Assembly (NCBI GenBank): GCA_020099315.1
Contig: CP083650.1
Location: 4,278,001 to 4,342,000, forward strand
Direction: 5' to 3'
Length of the DNA: 64,000 bases
Source: Citrobacter europaeus
GTDB taxonomy: Bacteria; Pseudomonadota; Gammaproteobacteria; Enterobacterales; Enterobacteriaceae
Of the stretch, positions 1 to 7,400 are shown piece after piece. Both the position numbers and the translations under genes were made by a program. Below the pieces are notes generated by a model, which saw only the letters and a program-made list of their open reading frames with translations, was not told where the DNA came from and did no database searches. Position 1 is the stretch's first letter, and the number at the start of each line of letters is the position of its first letter.

Positions 1-57
1 TTCGCTCGTGTATACTCCTTGTCCTTATAAAAGTCCCTTTCAAAATCGCGTCGGTGC

Positions 58-87
58 TTTACAAAGCAGCAGCAATTGCAGTAAAAT
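58..87 (+). promoter_or_regulatory. Candidate sigma-70 promoter for the rpsU operon
   Basis: A TTTACA hexamer (58-63) and a TAAAAT hexamer (82-87) are separated by 18 bases. They lie about 70 bases before the rpsU start, in the position expected for the main promoter of the rpsU-dnaG-rpoD operon. The assignment is by motif only; the E. coli operon has more than one promoter here. Confidence 0.5.
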
Positions 88-118
88 TCCGCACCATTTT
101 GAAATAAGCTGGCGTTGA

Positions 119-373
<255 letters not shown>

Positions 374-376
374 TCC

Positions 377-398
377 ATTGAGAGCTAAAGCTCTCAAT
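377..398 (+). terminator. Hairpin attenuator between rpsU and dnaG
   Basis: A perfect 9-bp stem (ATTGAGAGC / GCTCTCAAT) with a TAAA loop begins a few bases after the rpsU stop codon. A known partial terminator at this place in E. coli lets much more S21 than primase be made. There is no long T tract, in keeping with partial termination. Confidence 0.7.
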
Positions 399-459
399 TC
401 AGACTGAGTTGTAGTTGTAAGGCCGTGCTTCCGGAAGGAATGCGCGGCTTATTTTCGTT

Positions 460-586
460 TATACACGTCATCATTCAAGCTGCCTCTGCGTTGGCTGCAG
501 TCGTTCACCCCAGTCACGTACTTATGTACGCTCCTGAGGATTCGCTCCATTGCCGCCTTGATGCATCCTGAATGATTTTGTGTATA
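460..586. repeat. ERIC (IRU) element, 127 bp
   Basis: An imperfect palindrome runs from TATACACGTCATCATTCA to TGAATGATTTTGTGTATA, exactly 127 bp, the standard ERIC length. Its centre holds the conserved ERIC core in the form CGTTCACCCCAGTCACGTAC followed by TTATGTACGCTCCTGAGGA, the region the classic ERIC1R and ERIC2 primers match. It sits in the rpsU-dnaG intergenic space, is transcribed with the operon and would fold into a long hairpin just before dnaG. Confidence 0.9.
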
Positions 587-610
587 TGAGTCATCAAAAA
601 ACAGGGGCTT

Positions 611-2356
611 ATGGCTGGACGAATTCCTCGCGTTTTTATTAATGACCTGCTGGCAAGAACCGACATCGTCGATCTCATCGACGCACGGGTGAAGCTGAAA
701 AAGCAGGGCAAAAATTATCACGCGTGCTGTCCGTTCCATAACGAAAAAACCCCCTCTTTCACCGTAAACGGTGAAAAACAGTTTTATCACTGCTTTGGGT
801 GTGGCGCGCATGGCAACGCCGTCGACTTTCTCATGAACTACGACAAGCTCGAGTTTGTGGAAACCGTCGAAGAATTGGCCGCAATGCACAACCTTGAAGT
901 GCCCTATGAAGCAGGCAGTGGCCCCAGTCAGATAGAGCGCCATCAACGGCAAAGCCTTTATCAATTGATGGACGGCCTGAACACTTTTTATCAACAGTCT
1001 TTGATGCAACCCGCCGCTACCCCCGCGCGCCAGTACCTGGAAAAGCGCGGATTAAGTAGCGACGTTATCACCCGTTTTGCTATTGGTTTTGCGCCCCCCG
1101 GCTGGGACAACGTCCTGAAACGGTTTGGCGGCAATGCTGAGAATCGCAAATCGCTGGTCGATGCGGGGATGTTGGTCACCAACGATCAAGGACGCAGTTA
1201 CGATCGCTTCCGCGAACGGGTGATGTTCCCCATCCGCGACAAACGCGGTCGGGTCATTGGTTTTGGTGGACGCGTGCTGGGCGATGCCCTGCCGAAGTAT
1301 CTCAACTCCCCGGAAACCGATATTTTCCATAAAGGTCGCCAGCTGTATGGCCTTTATGAAGCCCAGCAGGATAACGCCGATCCGCAGCGCCTGTTAGTGG
1401 TAGAAGGCTATATGGATGTGGTGGCGCTGGCGCAATACGGCATTAACTACGCCGTGGCATCCCTTGGGACGTCAACCACCGCAGATCACATCCAGTTGTT
1501 GTTCCGCGCGACGAACAACGTAATTTGCTGTTACGACGGCGACCGTGCCGGACGCGATGCAGCATGGCGCGCGCTGGAAACCGCACTGCCCTATATGACA
1601 GACGGACGCCAGCTACGCTTTATGTTTTTACCTGACGGCGAAGACCCCGATACGCTGGTGCGTAAAGAAGGGAAAGAGGCCTTTGAAGCCCGGATGGAGC
1701 AGGCGTTGCCGCTCTCCGCGTTTTTATTTAATAGCCTGTTGCCACAGGTGGATTTGAGTACCCCGGACGGACGCGCACAGCTCAGCACGCTGGCATTACC
1801 GCTGATTACTCAGGTACCAGGCGAAACGTTGCGCATTTATCTGCGACAGGAGTTGGGAAACAAGCTCGGCATTCTGGATGACAGCCAGCTTGAACGTTTA
1901 ATGCCAAAACTGGCAGAAAATGGAGCTTCCCGTCCTGTTCCACAGCTAAAACGTACGACCATGCGTATACTTATAGGGTTGCTGGTGCAGAATCCGGGCC
2001 TCGCCCCGCTGGTTCCACCGTTAGGCGCACTGGATAGCAATAAGCTGCCTGGTCTTGGCTTATTCAGAGAACTGGTCAACACTTGTCTGGCTCAGCCAGG
2101 TCTGACTACCGGGCAACTTTTAGAACACTATCGTGGCACAAATGATGCTGCGACCCTTGAAAAACTGTCGATGTGGGACGATATAGCAGATAAAGATATC
2201 GCAGAAAAAACCTTCACCGACTCACTCAACCATATGTTTGATTCGATGCTTGAACTGCGCCAGGAAGAGTTGATAGCTCGTGAGCGCACACACGGTTTAA
2301 GCAGCGAAGAACGCCGGGAACTCTGGACGCTGAACCAGGAACTGGCCAAGAAATAA
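611..2356 (+). CDS. dnaG: DNA primase
   Basis: DnaG makes the RNA primers for lagging-strand synthesis at the replication fork and works with the DnaB helicase. The 581-residue length is normal. The N-terminal zinc-binding domain shows C40, H43, C61 and C64 (CPFHNEKTPSF...YHCFGCG). The central TOPRIM catalytic core has the VVEGYMDVVAL motif and the acidic CYDGDRAGRDAA motif, and the C-terminal helicase-binding domain ends in LNQELAKK. The start ATG at 611 (MAGRIPRVFINDLL) matches the known N terminus. It is the second gene of the rpsU-dnaG-rpoD operon; the ERIC element ends 24 bases before its start. Confidence 0.98.
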   Translation: MAGRIPRVFINDLLARTDIVDLIDARVKLKKQGKNYHACCPFHNEKTPSFTVNGEKQFYHCFGCGAHGNAVDFLMNYDKLEFVETVEELAAMHNLEVPYEAGSGPSQIERHQRQSLYQLMDGLNTFYQQSLMQPAATPARQYLEKRGLSSDVITRFAIGFAPPGWDNVLKRFGGNAENRKSLVDAGMLVTNDQGRSYDRFRERVMFPIRDKRGRVIGFGGRVLGDALPKYLNSPETDIFHKGRQLYGLYEAQQDNADPQRLLVVEGYMDVVALAQYGINYAVASLGTSTTADHIQLLFRATNNVICCYDGDRAGRDAAWRALETALPYMTDGRQLRFMFLPDGEDPDTLVRKEGKEAFEARMEQALPLSAFLFNSLLPQVDLSTPDGRAQLSTLALPLITQVPGETLRIYLRQELGNKLGILDDSQLERLMPKLAENGASRPVPQLKRTTMRILIGLLVQNPGLAPLVPPLGALDSNKLPGLGLFRELVNTCLAQPGLTTGQLLEHYRGTNDAATLEKLSMWDDIADKDIAEKTFTDSLNHMFDSMLELRQEELIARERTHGLSSEERRELWTLNQELAKK

Positions 2357-2375
2357 GCGAAAGACAAAACAAAGA

Positions 2376-2570
2376 CAAAATCATTCGCGTTGTATCAAGG
2401 CAGCAAGTGAACGAACGCCAGGGAGTGTACATAAGTACATGACCAGGATGACAAATCCGCCGGGAGCGGATTTGAACGCTGCTTGCGGTGGCCCCGTAAG
2501 GGGCGAGGCTCAGGATGAGCCGAGTAACGAACGCAGCTAACGCAGAAACAACGTGAAAGATGAAGTATTT
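2376..2570. repeat. ERIC-like composite repeat between dnaG and rpoD
   Basis: The 359-bp dnaG-rpoD gap is largely filled by repetitive-looking sequence. An ERIC-like part (AAAATCATTCGCGTTGTATC, then GAACGAACGCCAGGGAGTGT and ACATAAGTACATGACCAGGA) is joined to an insert with its own palindromes (AATCCGCCGGGAGCGGATT, GGCCCCGTAAGGGGC, GGCTCAGGATGAGCC). It ends in AACGTGAAAGATGA, echoing the element's outer arm. Such composite ERIC forms are known in enterobacteria. The exact borders are approximate. Confidence 0.55.
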
Positions 2571-2715
2571 AACGGCTTAACTGCCGAATATCGATCGGGA
2601 AGCCCCCGACAGCCGCACGGAGAGGCAGCGGCAAAATATAAGTATGCCCTCGTTTTGCCGTTGGCGGTTTTACCGCCCAACACCAATCAAACGAATTAAG
2701 TGTGGATACCGTCTT

Positions 2716-4560
2716 ATGGAGCAAAACCCGCAGTCACAGCTGAAGCTTCTTGTCCAACGTGGTAAGGAGCAAGGCTATCTGACCTATGCCGAGGTCAATG
2801 ACCATCTGCCGGAAGATATCGTCGATTCAGATCAAATCGAAGACATCATCCAAATGATCAATGACATGGGTATTCAGGTGATGGAAGAAGCACCTGATGC
2901 CGATGATCTGCTGCTTGCTGAAACCTCCAACAGCACCGATGAAGACGCGGAAGAAGCGGCTGCCCAGGTTCTGTCCAGCGTTGAGTCCGAAATCGGTCGT
3001 ACAACTGACCCGGTTCGCATGTACATGCGTGAAATGGGTACCGTTGAACTGTTAACCCGTGAAGGCGAAATCGACATCGCTAAACGCATCGAAGACGGGA
3101 TTAACCAGGTTCAATGCTCCGTTGCCGAATACCCGGAAGCCATCACCTACCTGCTTGAGCAATACGATCGCGTAGAAGCTGAAGAAGCGCGTCTTTCCGA
3201 TCTGATCACCGGCTTTGTCGATCCGAACGCGGAAGAAGACATGGCGCCAACGGCGACGCACGTCGGTTCTGAACTCTCTCAGGAAGAGTTGGATGACGAT
3301 GAAGACGAAGATGAAGAAGAAGACGACGACAGCAGCGATGACGACAACAGCATCGATCCTGAATTAGCGCGTGAAAAATTTGGTGAACTGCGTACTCAGT
3401 ACGAAATCACTCGCGACACCATCAAAGCGAAAGGCCGCAGTCATGCTGCCGCGCAGGAAGAAATTCAGAAGCTGTCTGAAGTGTTCAAACAGTTCCGCCT
3501 GGTGCCGAAGCAGTTCGACTACCTGGTAAACAGCATGCGCGTCATGATGGACCGCGTGCGTACTCAGGAACGTCTGATCATGAAGCTCTGCGTTGAGCAG
3601 TGCAAAATGCCGAAGAAAAACTTCATCACTCTGTTCACTGGCAATGAAACCAGCGAAACCTGGTTCAACGCGGCAATCGCGATGAACAAACCGTGGTCTG
3701 AAAAACTGCACGACGTGGCAGATGACGTTCACCGCGGCCTGCAGAAACTGCAGCAGATTGAAGAAGAAACCGGCCTGACCATCGAGCAGGTTAAAGATAT
3801 CAACCGTCGCATGTCCATTGGTGAAGCGAAAGCCCGCCGTGCGAAAAAAGAGATGGTTGAAGCGAACTTACGTCTGGTTATCTCTATCGCCAAAAAGTAC
3901 ACCAACCGTGGTCTGCAGTTCCTGGATCTGATTCAGGAAGGTAACATCGGTCTGATGAAAGCGGTTGATAAGTTTGAATACCGTCGTGGTTACAAGTTCT
4001 CCACCTATGCAACCTGGTGGATCCGTCAGGCGATCACCCGTTCGATCGCGGATCAGGCGCGTACCATCCGTATCCCGGTACATATGATTGAGACCATCAA
4101 CAAGCTCAACCGTATCTCCCGTCAGATGCTGCAGGAGATGGGCCGCGAGCCGACGCCGGAAGAACTGGCTGAACGCATGCTAATGCCGGAAGACAAGATC
4201 CGTAAAGTGCTGAAGATCGCTAAAGAGCCTATCTCCATGGAAACGCCGATCGGCGACGATGAAGATTCGCATCTGGGTGATTTCATCGAGGATACCACCC
4301 TCGAGCTGCCGCTGGACTCTGCGACCACCGAGAGTCTGCGTGCTGCAACGCACGACGTGCTGGCTGGCCTGACCGCCCGTGAAGCGAAAGTTCTGCGTAT
4401 GCGTTTCGGTATCGATATGAATACCGACCACACGCTGGAAGAAGTGGGTAAACAGTTCGACGTTACCCGTGAACGTATCCGTCAGATCGAAGCAAAGGCG
4501 CTGCGTAAACTGCGTCACCCGAGCCGCTCTGAAGTACTGCGTAGCTTCCTCGACGATTAA
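2716..4560 (+). CDS. rpoD: RNA polymerase sigma-70 factor
   Basis: RpoD is the housekeeping sigma factor that directs RNA polymerase to most promoters. The protein starts MEQNPQSQLKLLVQRG at 2716, giving 614 residues, one more than E. coli. The reading frame is open upstream to 2644 but the extra 24 codons do not match the family. Visible parts are region 1.1, region 1.2 (DPVRMYMREMGTVELLTREGE), an acidic spacer rich in D and E, region 2 (LRLVISIAKKYTNRGLQFLDLI and YATWWIRQAITR), region 3, and the region 4 helix-turn-helix near the C terminus (TLEEVGKQFDVTRERIRQIE). It is the last gene of the operon and is followed directly by a strong terminator. Confidence 0.98.
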   Translation: MEQNPQSQLKLLVQRGKEQGYLTYAEVNDHLPEDIVDSDQIEDIIQMINDMGIQVMEEAPDADDLLLAETSNSTDEDAEEAAAQVLSSVESEIGRTTDPVRMYMREMGTVELLTREGEIDIAKRIEDGINQVQCSVAEYPEAITYLLEQYDRVEAEEARLSDLITGFVDPNAEEDMAPTATHVGSELSQEELDDDEDEDEEEDDDSSDDDNSIDPELAREKFGELRTQYEITRDTIKAKGRSHAAAQEEIQKLSEVFKQFRLVPKQFDYLVNSMRVMMDRVRTQERLIMKLCVEQCKMPKKNFITLFTGNETSETWFNAAIAMNKPWSEKLHDVADDVHRGLQKLQQIEEETGLTIEQVKDINRRMSIGEAKARRAKKEMVEANLRLVISIAKKYTNRGLQFLDLIQEGNIGLMKAVDKFEYRRGYKFSTYATWWIRQAITRSIADQARTIRIPVHMIETINKLNRISRQMLQEMGREPTPEELAERMLMPEDKIRKVLKIAKEPISMETPIGDDEDSHLGDFIEDTTLELPLDSATTESLRAATHDVLAGLTAREAKVLRMRFGIDMNTDHTLEEVGKQFDVTRERIRQIEAKALRKLRHPSRSEVLRSFLDD

Positions 4561-4580
4561 TCTCGCCGCATAAGCATAAA

Positions 4581-4604
4581 CGCCACCGCAAGGTGGCGTT
4601 TTTC
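4581..4604. terminator. Intrinsic terminator shared by rpoD and mug
   Basis: The stem CGCCACC / GGTGGCG with a short GCAA loop is followed by TTTTTCTTT on the plus strand. It lies between the convergent ends of rpoD (4560) and mug (4606), so it probably serves mainly rpoD. Confidence 0.85.
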
Positions 4605-4605
4605 T

Positions 4606-5112
4606 TTATAGTCCTCGCCTGAGCAAGGCGTCATTCACTTCCCGATACGCCTCCACCAGTTTATCCAGCGTGATCCGGCTTAACCCGCTGGGATTCGGCA
4701 ATACCCATATTTGCGTCGCGCCAATGGTCAACGTCTGTTTCCCCCACTGCGCCCCACGCTGGCTAAGACCCTGCTCAAATGCCTGCTTGCCAAGGATAGC
4801 GAGCGCCGCAGGCTGATACTCCTCAATTTTCTCAATGAGCAGACGACCGCCGCTACGCATCTCCTGCAGCTTCACCTCATTGGCTTGCACCGTTGGTCTG
4901 TCGACAAATTTAGTCACGCCGCAGCGGAAGTCCAGCAGGTGCTGTGCCTCTTCAGGTTTTAGCTGACGATCGGTAAATCCCGCCTGATGGATGACCTTCC
5001 AGAAGCGATTAGCGGGGTGTGCAAAGGGGAATCCTGTACCTGCGGAAGACAGCCCTGGGTTAATGCCGCAAAACACCACCCGTAGCCCCGGCGCCAGTAT
5101 GTCCTTAACCAT
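4606..5112 (-). CDS. mug: G/U mismatch-specific DNA glycosylase
   Basis: Mug removes uracil, ethenocytosine and related damaged bases opposite guanine in double-stranded DNA and so starts base-excision repair. Motifs of the uracil-DNA glycosylase superfamily are visible: FCGINPGLSS near the N terminus, carrying the key Asn, and LPNPSGLSR near the C terminus. The start at 5112 (MVKDILAPGLRVV) gives 168 residues, equal to E. coli Mug; an open frame further upstream to 5208 lacks family similarity. It runs convergent to rpoD, as in E. coli. Confidence 0.95.
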   Translation of the reverse strand: MVKDILAPGLRVVFCGINPGLSSAGTGFPFAHPANRFWKVIHQAGFTDRQLKPEEAQHLLDFRCGVTKFVDRPTVQANEVKLQEMRSGGRLLIEKIEEYQPAALAILGKQAFEQGLSQRGAQWGKQTLTIGATQIWVLPNPSGLSRITLDKLVEAYREVNDALLRRGL

Positions 5113-5237
5113 AATTACTCCGAACAATACATCAAGGGAACAAGTATAACGGACTGAAAATACATTGTTTATAAAAACAGCATCCGTACGCTTATGTCTG
5201 GATTGCAACGCAGAGTTACTTTATAATCCACCGCCAC

Positions 5238-5313
5238 GGCCCCTTAGCTCAGTGGTTAGAGCAGGCGACTCATAATCGCTTGGTCGCTGGTTCAAGTCCA
5301 GCAGGGGCCACCA
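5238..5313 (+). tRNA. ileX: tRNA-Ile2 (anticodon CAT, reads AUA)
   Basis: This 76-nt cloverleaf begins GGCCCCTTAGCTCAGTGG, carries CAT in the anticodon loop (GACTCATAATC), has the T arm GGTTCAAGTCC and ends with an encoded CCA. It matches E. coli ileX, the minor isoleucine tRNA whose C34 is changed to lysidine. A TATAAT box lies at 5222-5227. The 3' half is the left attachment site of the prophage, so the gene stays whole and the phage lies downstream of it. Confidence 0.95.
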
Positions 5314-5315
5314 AA
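5268..5315 (+). repeat. attL, 48-bp core repeat in the ileX 3' end
   Basis: The 48 bases from ACTCATAATCGC through GGGGCCACCAAA recur without a mismatch at 36043-36090. The repeat covers the tRNA from the anticodon loop to the CCA end plus AAA. The left copy belongs to the complete tRNA gene and the right copy is a partial tRNA. Confidence 0.93.
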
Positions 5316-5340
5316 TTTTAGCTTTATAATCATATAATTA

Positions 5341-5366
5341 AGCCACTCTAGCGAGTGGCTTTTTTG
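5341..5366 (+). terminator. Intrinsic terminator just inside attL
   Basis: A perfect stem AGCCACTC / GAGTGGCT with a TAGC loop is followed by TTTTTTG. It lies 28 bases after ileX and would stop tRNA transcription from entering the prophage. Confidence 0.8.
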
Positions 5367-5382
5367 TTATCTTGTTTTCGAG

Positions 5383-5400
5383 TGGCGATGAAATGGCGGT
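5383..5400 (+). promoter_or_regulatory. Candidate integrase arm-binding site, left arm
   Basis: The 18-mer TGGCGATGAAATGGCGGT is repeated exactly at 35929-35946. The two copies lie 68 bases inside attL and 97 bases inside attR. In P2-type phages the integrase binds arm repeats on both sides of the core, so these are the likely arm sites. Confidence 0.6.
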
Positions 5401-5431
5401 TGATTTTTTACCACCACTTTCATGAGCACAT

Positions 5432-5456
5432 AAAAAAACCCGCGCGCGGCGGGTCT
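5432..5456 (-). terminator. Terminator of the late tail operon and ogr
   Basis: On the minus strand a GC-rich hairpin (ACCCGCCGCGCGCGGGT) is followed by a run of seven T. It lies 15 bases after the ogr stop codon and would end the rightmost late transcript. Confidence 0.8.
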
Positions 5457-5470
5457 TTAGAGAAAACTAA

Positions 5471-5689
5471 TCAGAGCCACAATGGCCGCTGACCACTCAC
5501 CGACGGGTGAGGTGGCGCCGGAATTATTGTTCCCGGTGTAACGATAAAACGTTCTACAGACTCCATCGTTACGAATGTGCAACTGCAATTAATATTCGTA
5601 CATTGATGGTAACGCTCTTTAGTATTCTCGCTAAGATAGCGACTGGTACGAGCATGCGCTGCATGCTGGCATTTTGGACAATGGAACAT
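5471..5689 (-). CDS. ogr: Ogr/Delta-type late-gene transcription activator
   Basis: A 72-residue zinc-finger protein that in P2-like phages binds upstream of late promoters and recruits RNA polymerase. The start at 5689 (MFHCPKCQHAAHARTSRY) gives the P2 Ogr length; five codons further upstream are open but do not match. The metal ligands C4, C7, C30 and C35 are present. It is the last gene before attL, as in P2. Likely targets are the shared motifs found upstream of V, FI and O. Confidence 0.93.
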   Translation of the reverse strand: MFHCPKCQHAAHARTSRYLSENTKERYHQCTNINCSCTFVTMESVERFIVTPGTIIPAPPHPSVSGQRPLWL

Positions 5690-5728
5690 GCCACCCCCAC
5701 ACATTCACAAAAAGTGAATTAATAATAC

Positions 5729-6922
5729 TCAGTTATTCACCATTTGAGAACCATTTTCTTCCGACTCATATTCTATGCCAGAAAGCATAACCTCGAGATC
5801 TACAGCCGTCGTGAAGCCATTCCCGCCGAGATTATGGGTCACCTTACTGATTATCCATGACTGGTCGTCTATGACGCTTTTGAAGCCCGAGACCCTGACC
5901 GGCATTTCGGGATAAATATCTTCCCGACCATTTGCCAGCATGATTGAGAACTCCGCAACGCCGCGCTGTAATTTATCCCACTTCGCCTGAGCCGCGCGCA
6001 TCGCTTGCGCCTTTGTCGCGTAAATGGTCGTCAGTGCGAAAACGTTGTCAGCCTCACCGGCCATATATTCACCCTCGCGGGCTTCCTGCTCTTTCTTCTT
6101 TTTCGCTGCGGTTTTACTGCTCACGACTTTTGCTTTCGGGTGCTGTAGCGCCCGGAGGTGCTGCTCTTTGGGCTTGCGCTTCAGCTTCACCGCTTGCTTT
6201 TGTTTCGCCGGTTTTGGGTCTTTGGTGTGCAGCCATTTAGCTATTACGCCGGTGTAAGCGCCACGGTCAGCAATAGCAAACTGATGCCGGTCGCCGTCAC
6301 TGCGCTGAATGGTAATCTGAGGGATAGCTTTTCCGCTGGCCGTCGTACCACTTCCCGCTTTGAGCATCAACAATTTACCCGCTTTGACCGATACCGCGCC
6401 GCCGTTGCGTTCCGCGAGGCGAGTCAGGAAAACAGCGTCGGATTCCTGCGACTGGTCGATATGCGGAATTTTTATCCCGGCAAGAGAATCCGCGACGCTG
6501 GCCGTTAATTTATTCCGGGCGGCTATCGCGCTGACAATAGCGCCGAGCGTGGTGTCGTGCCATGATTCCTCGCGGCGTGAATTGAGCGTTCCGCGAAAAT
6601 CAGCGCTACGGGCGCGAATGGTCACCGTATCTGGCGCCCCCCGGTGCTCCACCTCATCGACAGTAAATCGCCCCTTACCAACGAGCGCGAAACCTTTCCA
6701 GCCGAGATACAGTGACAGCACCGCGCCGCGAATCGGCAGCGCGACAAGCCCGTCAGAATCATCGAGCTCAATGTCGAGCTGGTCAGCTTCAAAGCCCCGG
6801 TTATCCGTCATCGAGAGATTAATCAGCCGGTCGCTGATATTGCCGGTGATATCTTTGCTTTCCAGTGTCAGCATAAAATCGGGCGTCAGTGTGGCCCCCG
6901 CGCCGGTGATAATATTCAGCAT
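5729..6922 (-). CDS. Phage late control protein D (tail hub, GpD)
   Basis: 397 residues. GpD of P2 lies at the centre of the baseplate and tail tip, related to the T4 gp27 hub, and is needed for tail assembly. The opening ITGAGATLTPDFMLTLESKD and the following beta-rich region fit the family. A lysine-rich stretch at about residues 230-280 (KPAKQKQAVKLKRKPKEQ and AAKKKKEQEAREGEYM) is a linker before the C-terminal LysM/beta domain, which ends in MLSGIEYESEENG. The start lies five bases after the U stop codon. Confidence 0.92.
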   Translation of the reverse strand: MLNIITGAGATLTPDFMLTLESKDITGNISDRLINLSMTDNRGFEADQLDIELDDSDGLVALPIRGAVLSLYLGWKGFALVGKGRFTVDEVEHRGAPDTVTIRARSADFRGTLNSRREESWHDTTLGAIVSAIAARNKLTASVADSLAGIKIPHIDQSQESDAVFLTRLAERNGGAVSVKAGKLLMLKAGSGTTASGKAIPQITIQRSDGDRHQFAIADRGAYTGVIAKWLHTKDPKPAKQKQAVKLKRKPKEQHLRALQHPKAKVVSSKTAAKKKKEQEAREGEYMAGEADNVFALTTIYATKAQAMRAAQAKWDKLQRGVAEFSIMLANGREDIYPEMPVRVSGFKSVIDDQSWIISKVTHNLGGNGFTTAVDLEVMLSGIEYESEENGSQMVNN

Positions 6923-6924
6923 GA

Positions 6925-7389
6925 TTAAGCCCCCACCTTAGACAGCAGATCACCCGCTTTACCGACCAGACTCTCGGCCTGTTTTCCGATATCGCCATAG
7001 ACCGCCGTGAGCGACTCATCGACACGGGTCAGTGACAGAGTAAAGCTGATTTTTCGTGGCGACCCGTCCTCAAAAAATACCGTGCCGGTCTCCGAGACAT
7101 TGCTGACAATAAACATCCCGTAAATCCAGCCCGAGCCAGAAATAAGCGGCCATGCTCGTCCCTGCTCGGCCATCGCATAAAGCGTCAGCATCGAAAACTT
7201 GCCGCCGGTCAGCTCAGGATACAGGTCACCGCTCAGGGTGATTTTGTCCTCTCCTTCACCGAGATACTGAAAAGCATCACGTTTCCCGATGCGGGAGTTT
7301 GACGCCCAGCTATAATCCGCGCTGCGCTGCATACTCTGATAGGGCAACGTCTGACGCATAAAAACAAACATACCTAATGCCAGCATCAT
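6925..7389 (-). CDS. Phage tail protein U
   Basis: 154 residues, matching P2 GpU, a tail-completion protein acting at the head-proximal end of the tail. The opening MMLALGMFVFMRQTLPYQ and the SLTRVDESLTAVYGDIGKQA block near the C terminus are typical. It follows the tape measure gene and precedes D in the late operon. Either of the two initial Met codons could be the start. Confidence 0.92.
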   Translation of the reverse strand: MMLALGMFVFMRQTLPYQSMQRSADYSWASNSRIGKRDAFQYLGEGEDKITLSGDLYPELTGGKFSMLTLYAMAEQGRAWPLISGSGWIYGMFIVSNVSETGTVFFEDGSPRKISFTLSLTRVDESLTAVYGDIGKQAESLVGKAGDLLSKVGA

Positions 7390-7400
7390 AATCGGTCTCC

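Noticed and set aside
2644..2715. N-terminal extension of RpoD by 24 codons from an upstream ATG
   Set aside because: The extension does not match the family, and the known N terminus MEQNPQSQLK starts at 2716.
3364..3732. Minus-strand frames inside rpoD and dnaG
   Set aside because: They are mirror frames of highly conserved essential genes without any sign of independent coding.
5113..5208. N-terminal extension of Mug by 32 residues
   Set aside because: The start at 5112 gives exactly the E. coli length and N terminus; the extension runs back toward the tRNA promoter.
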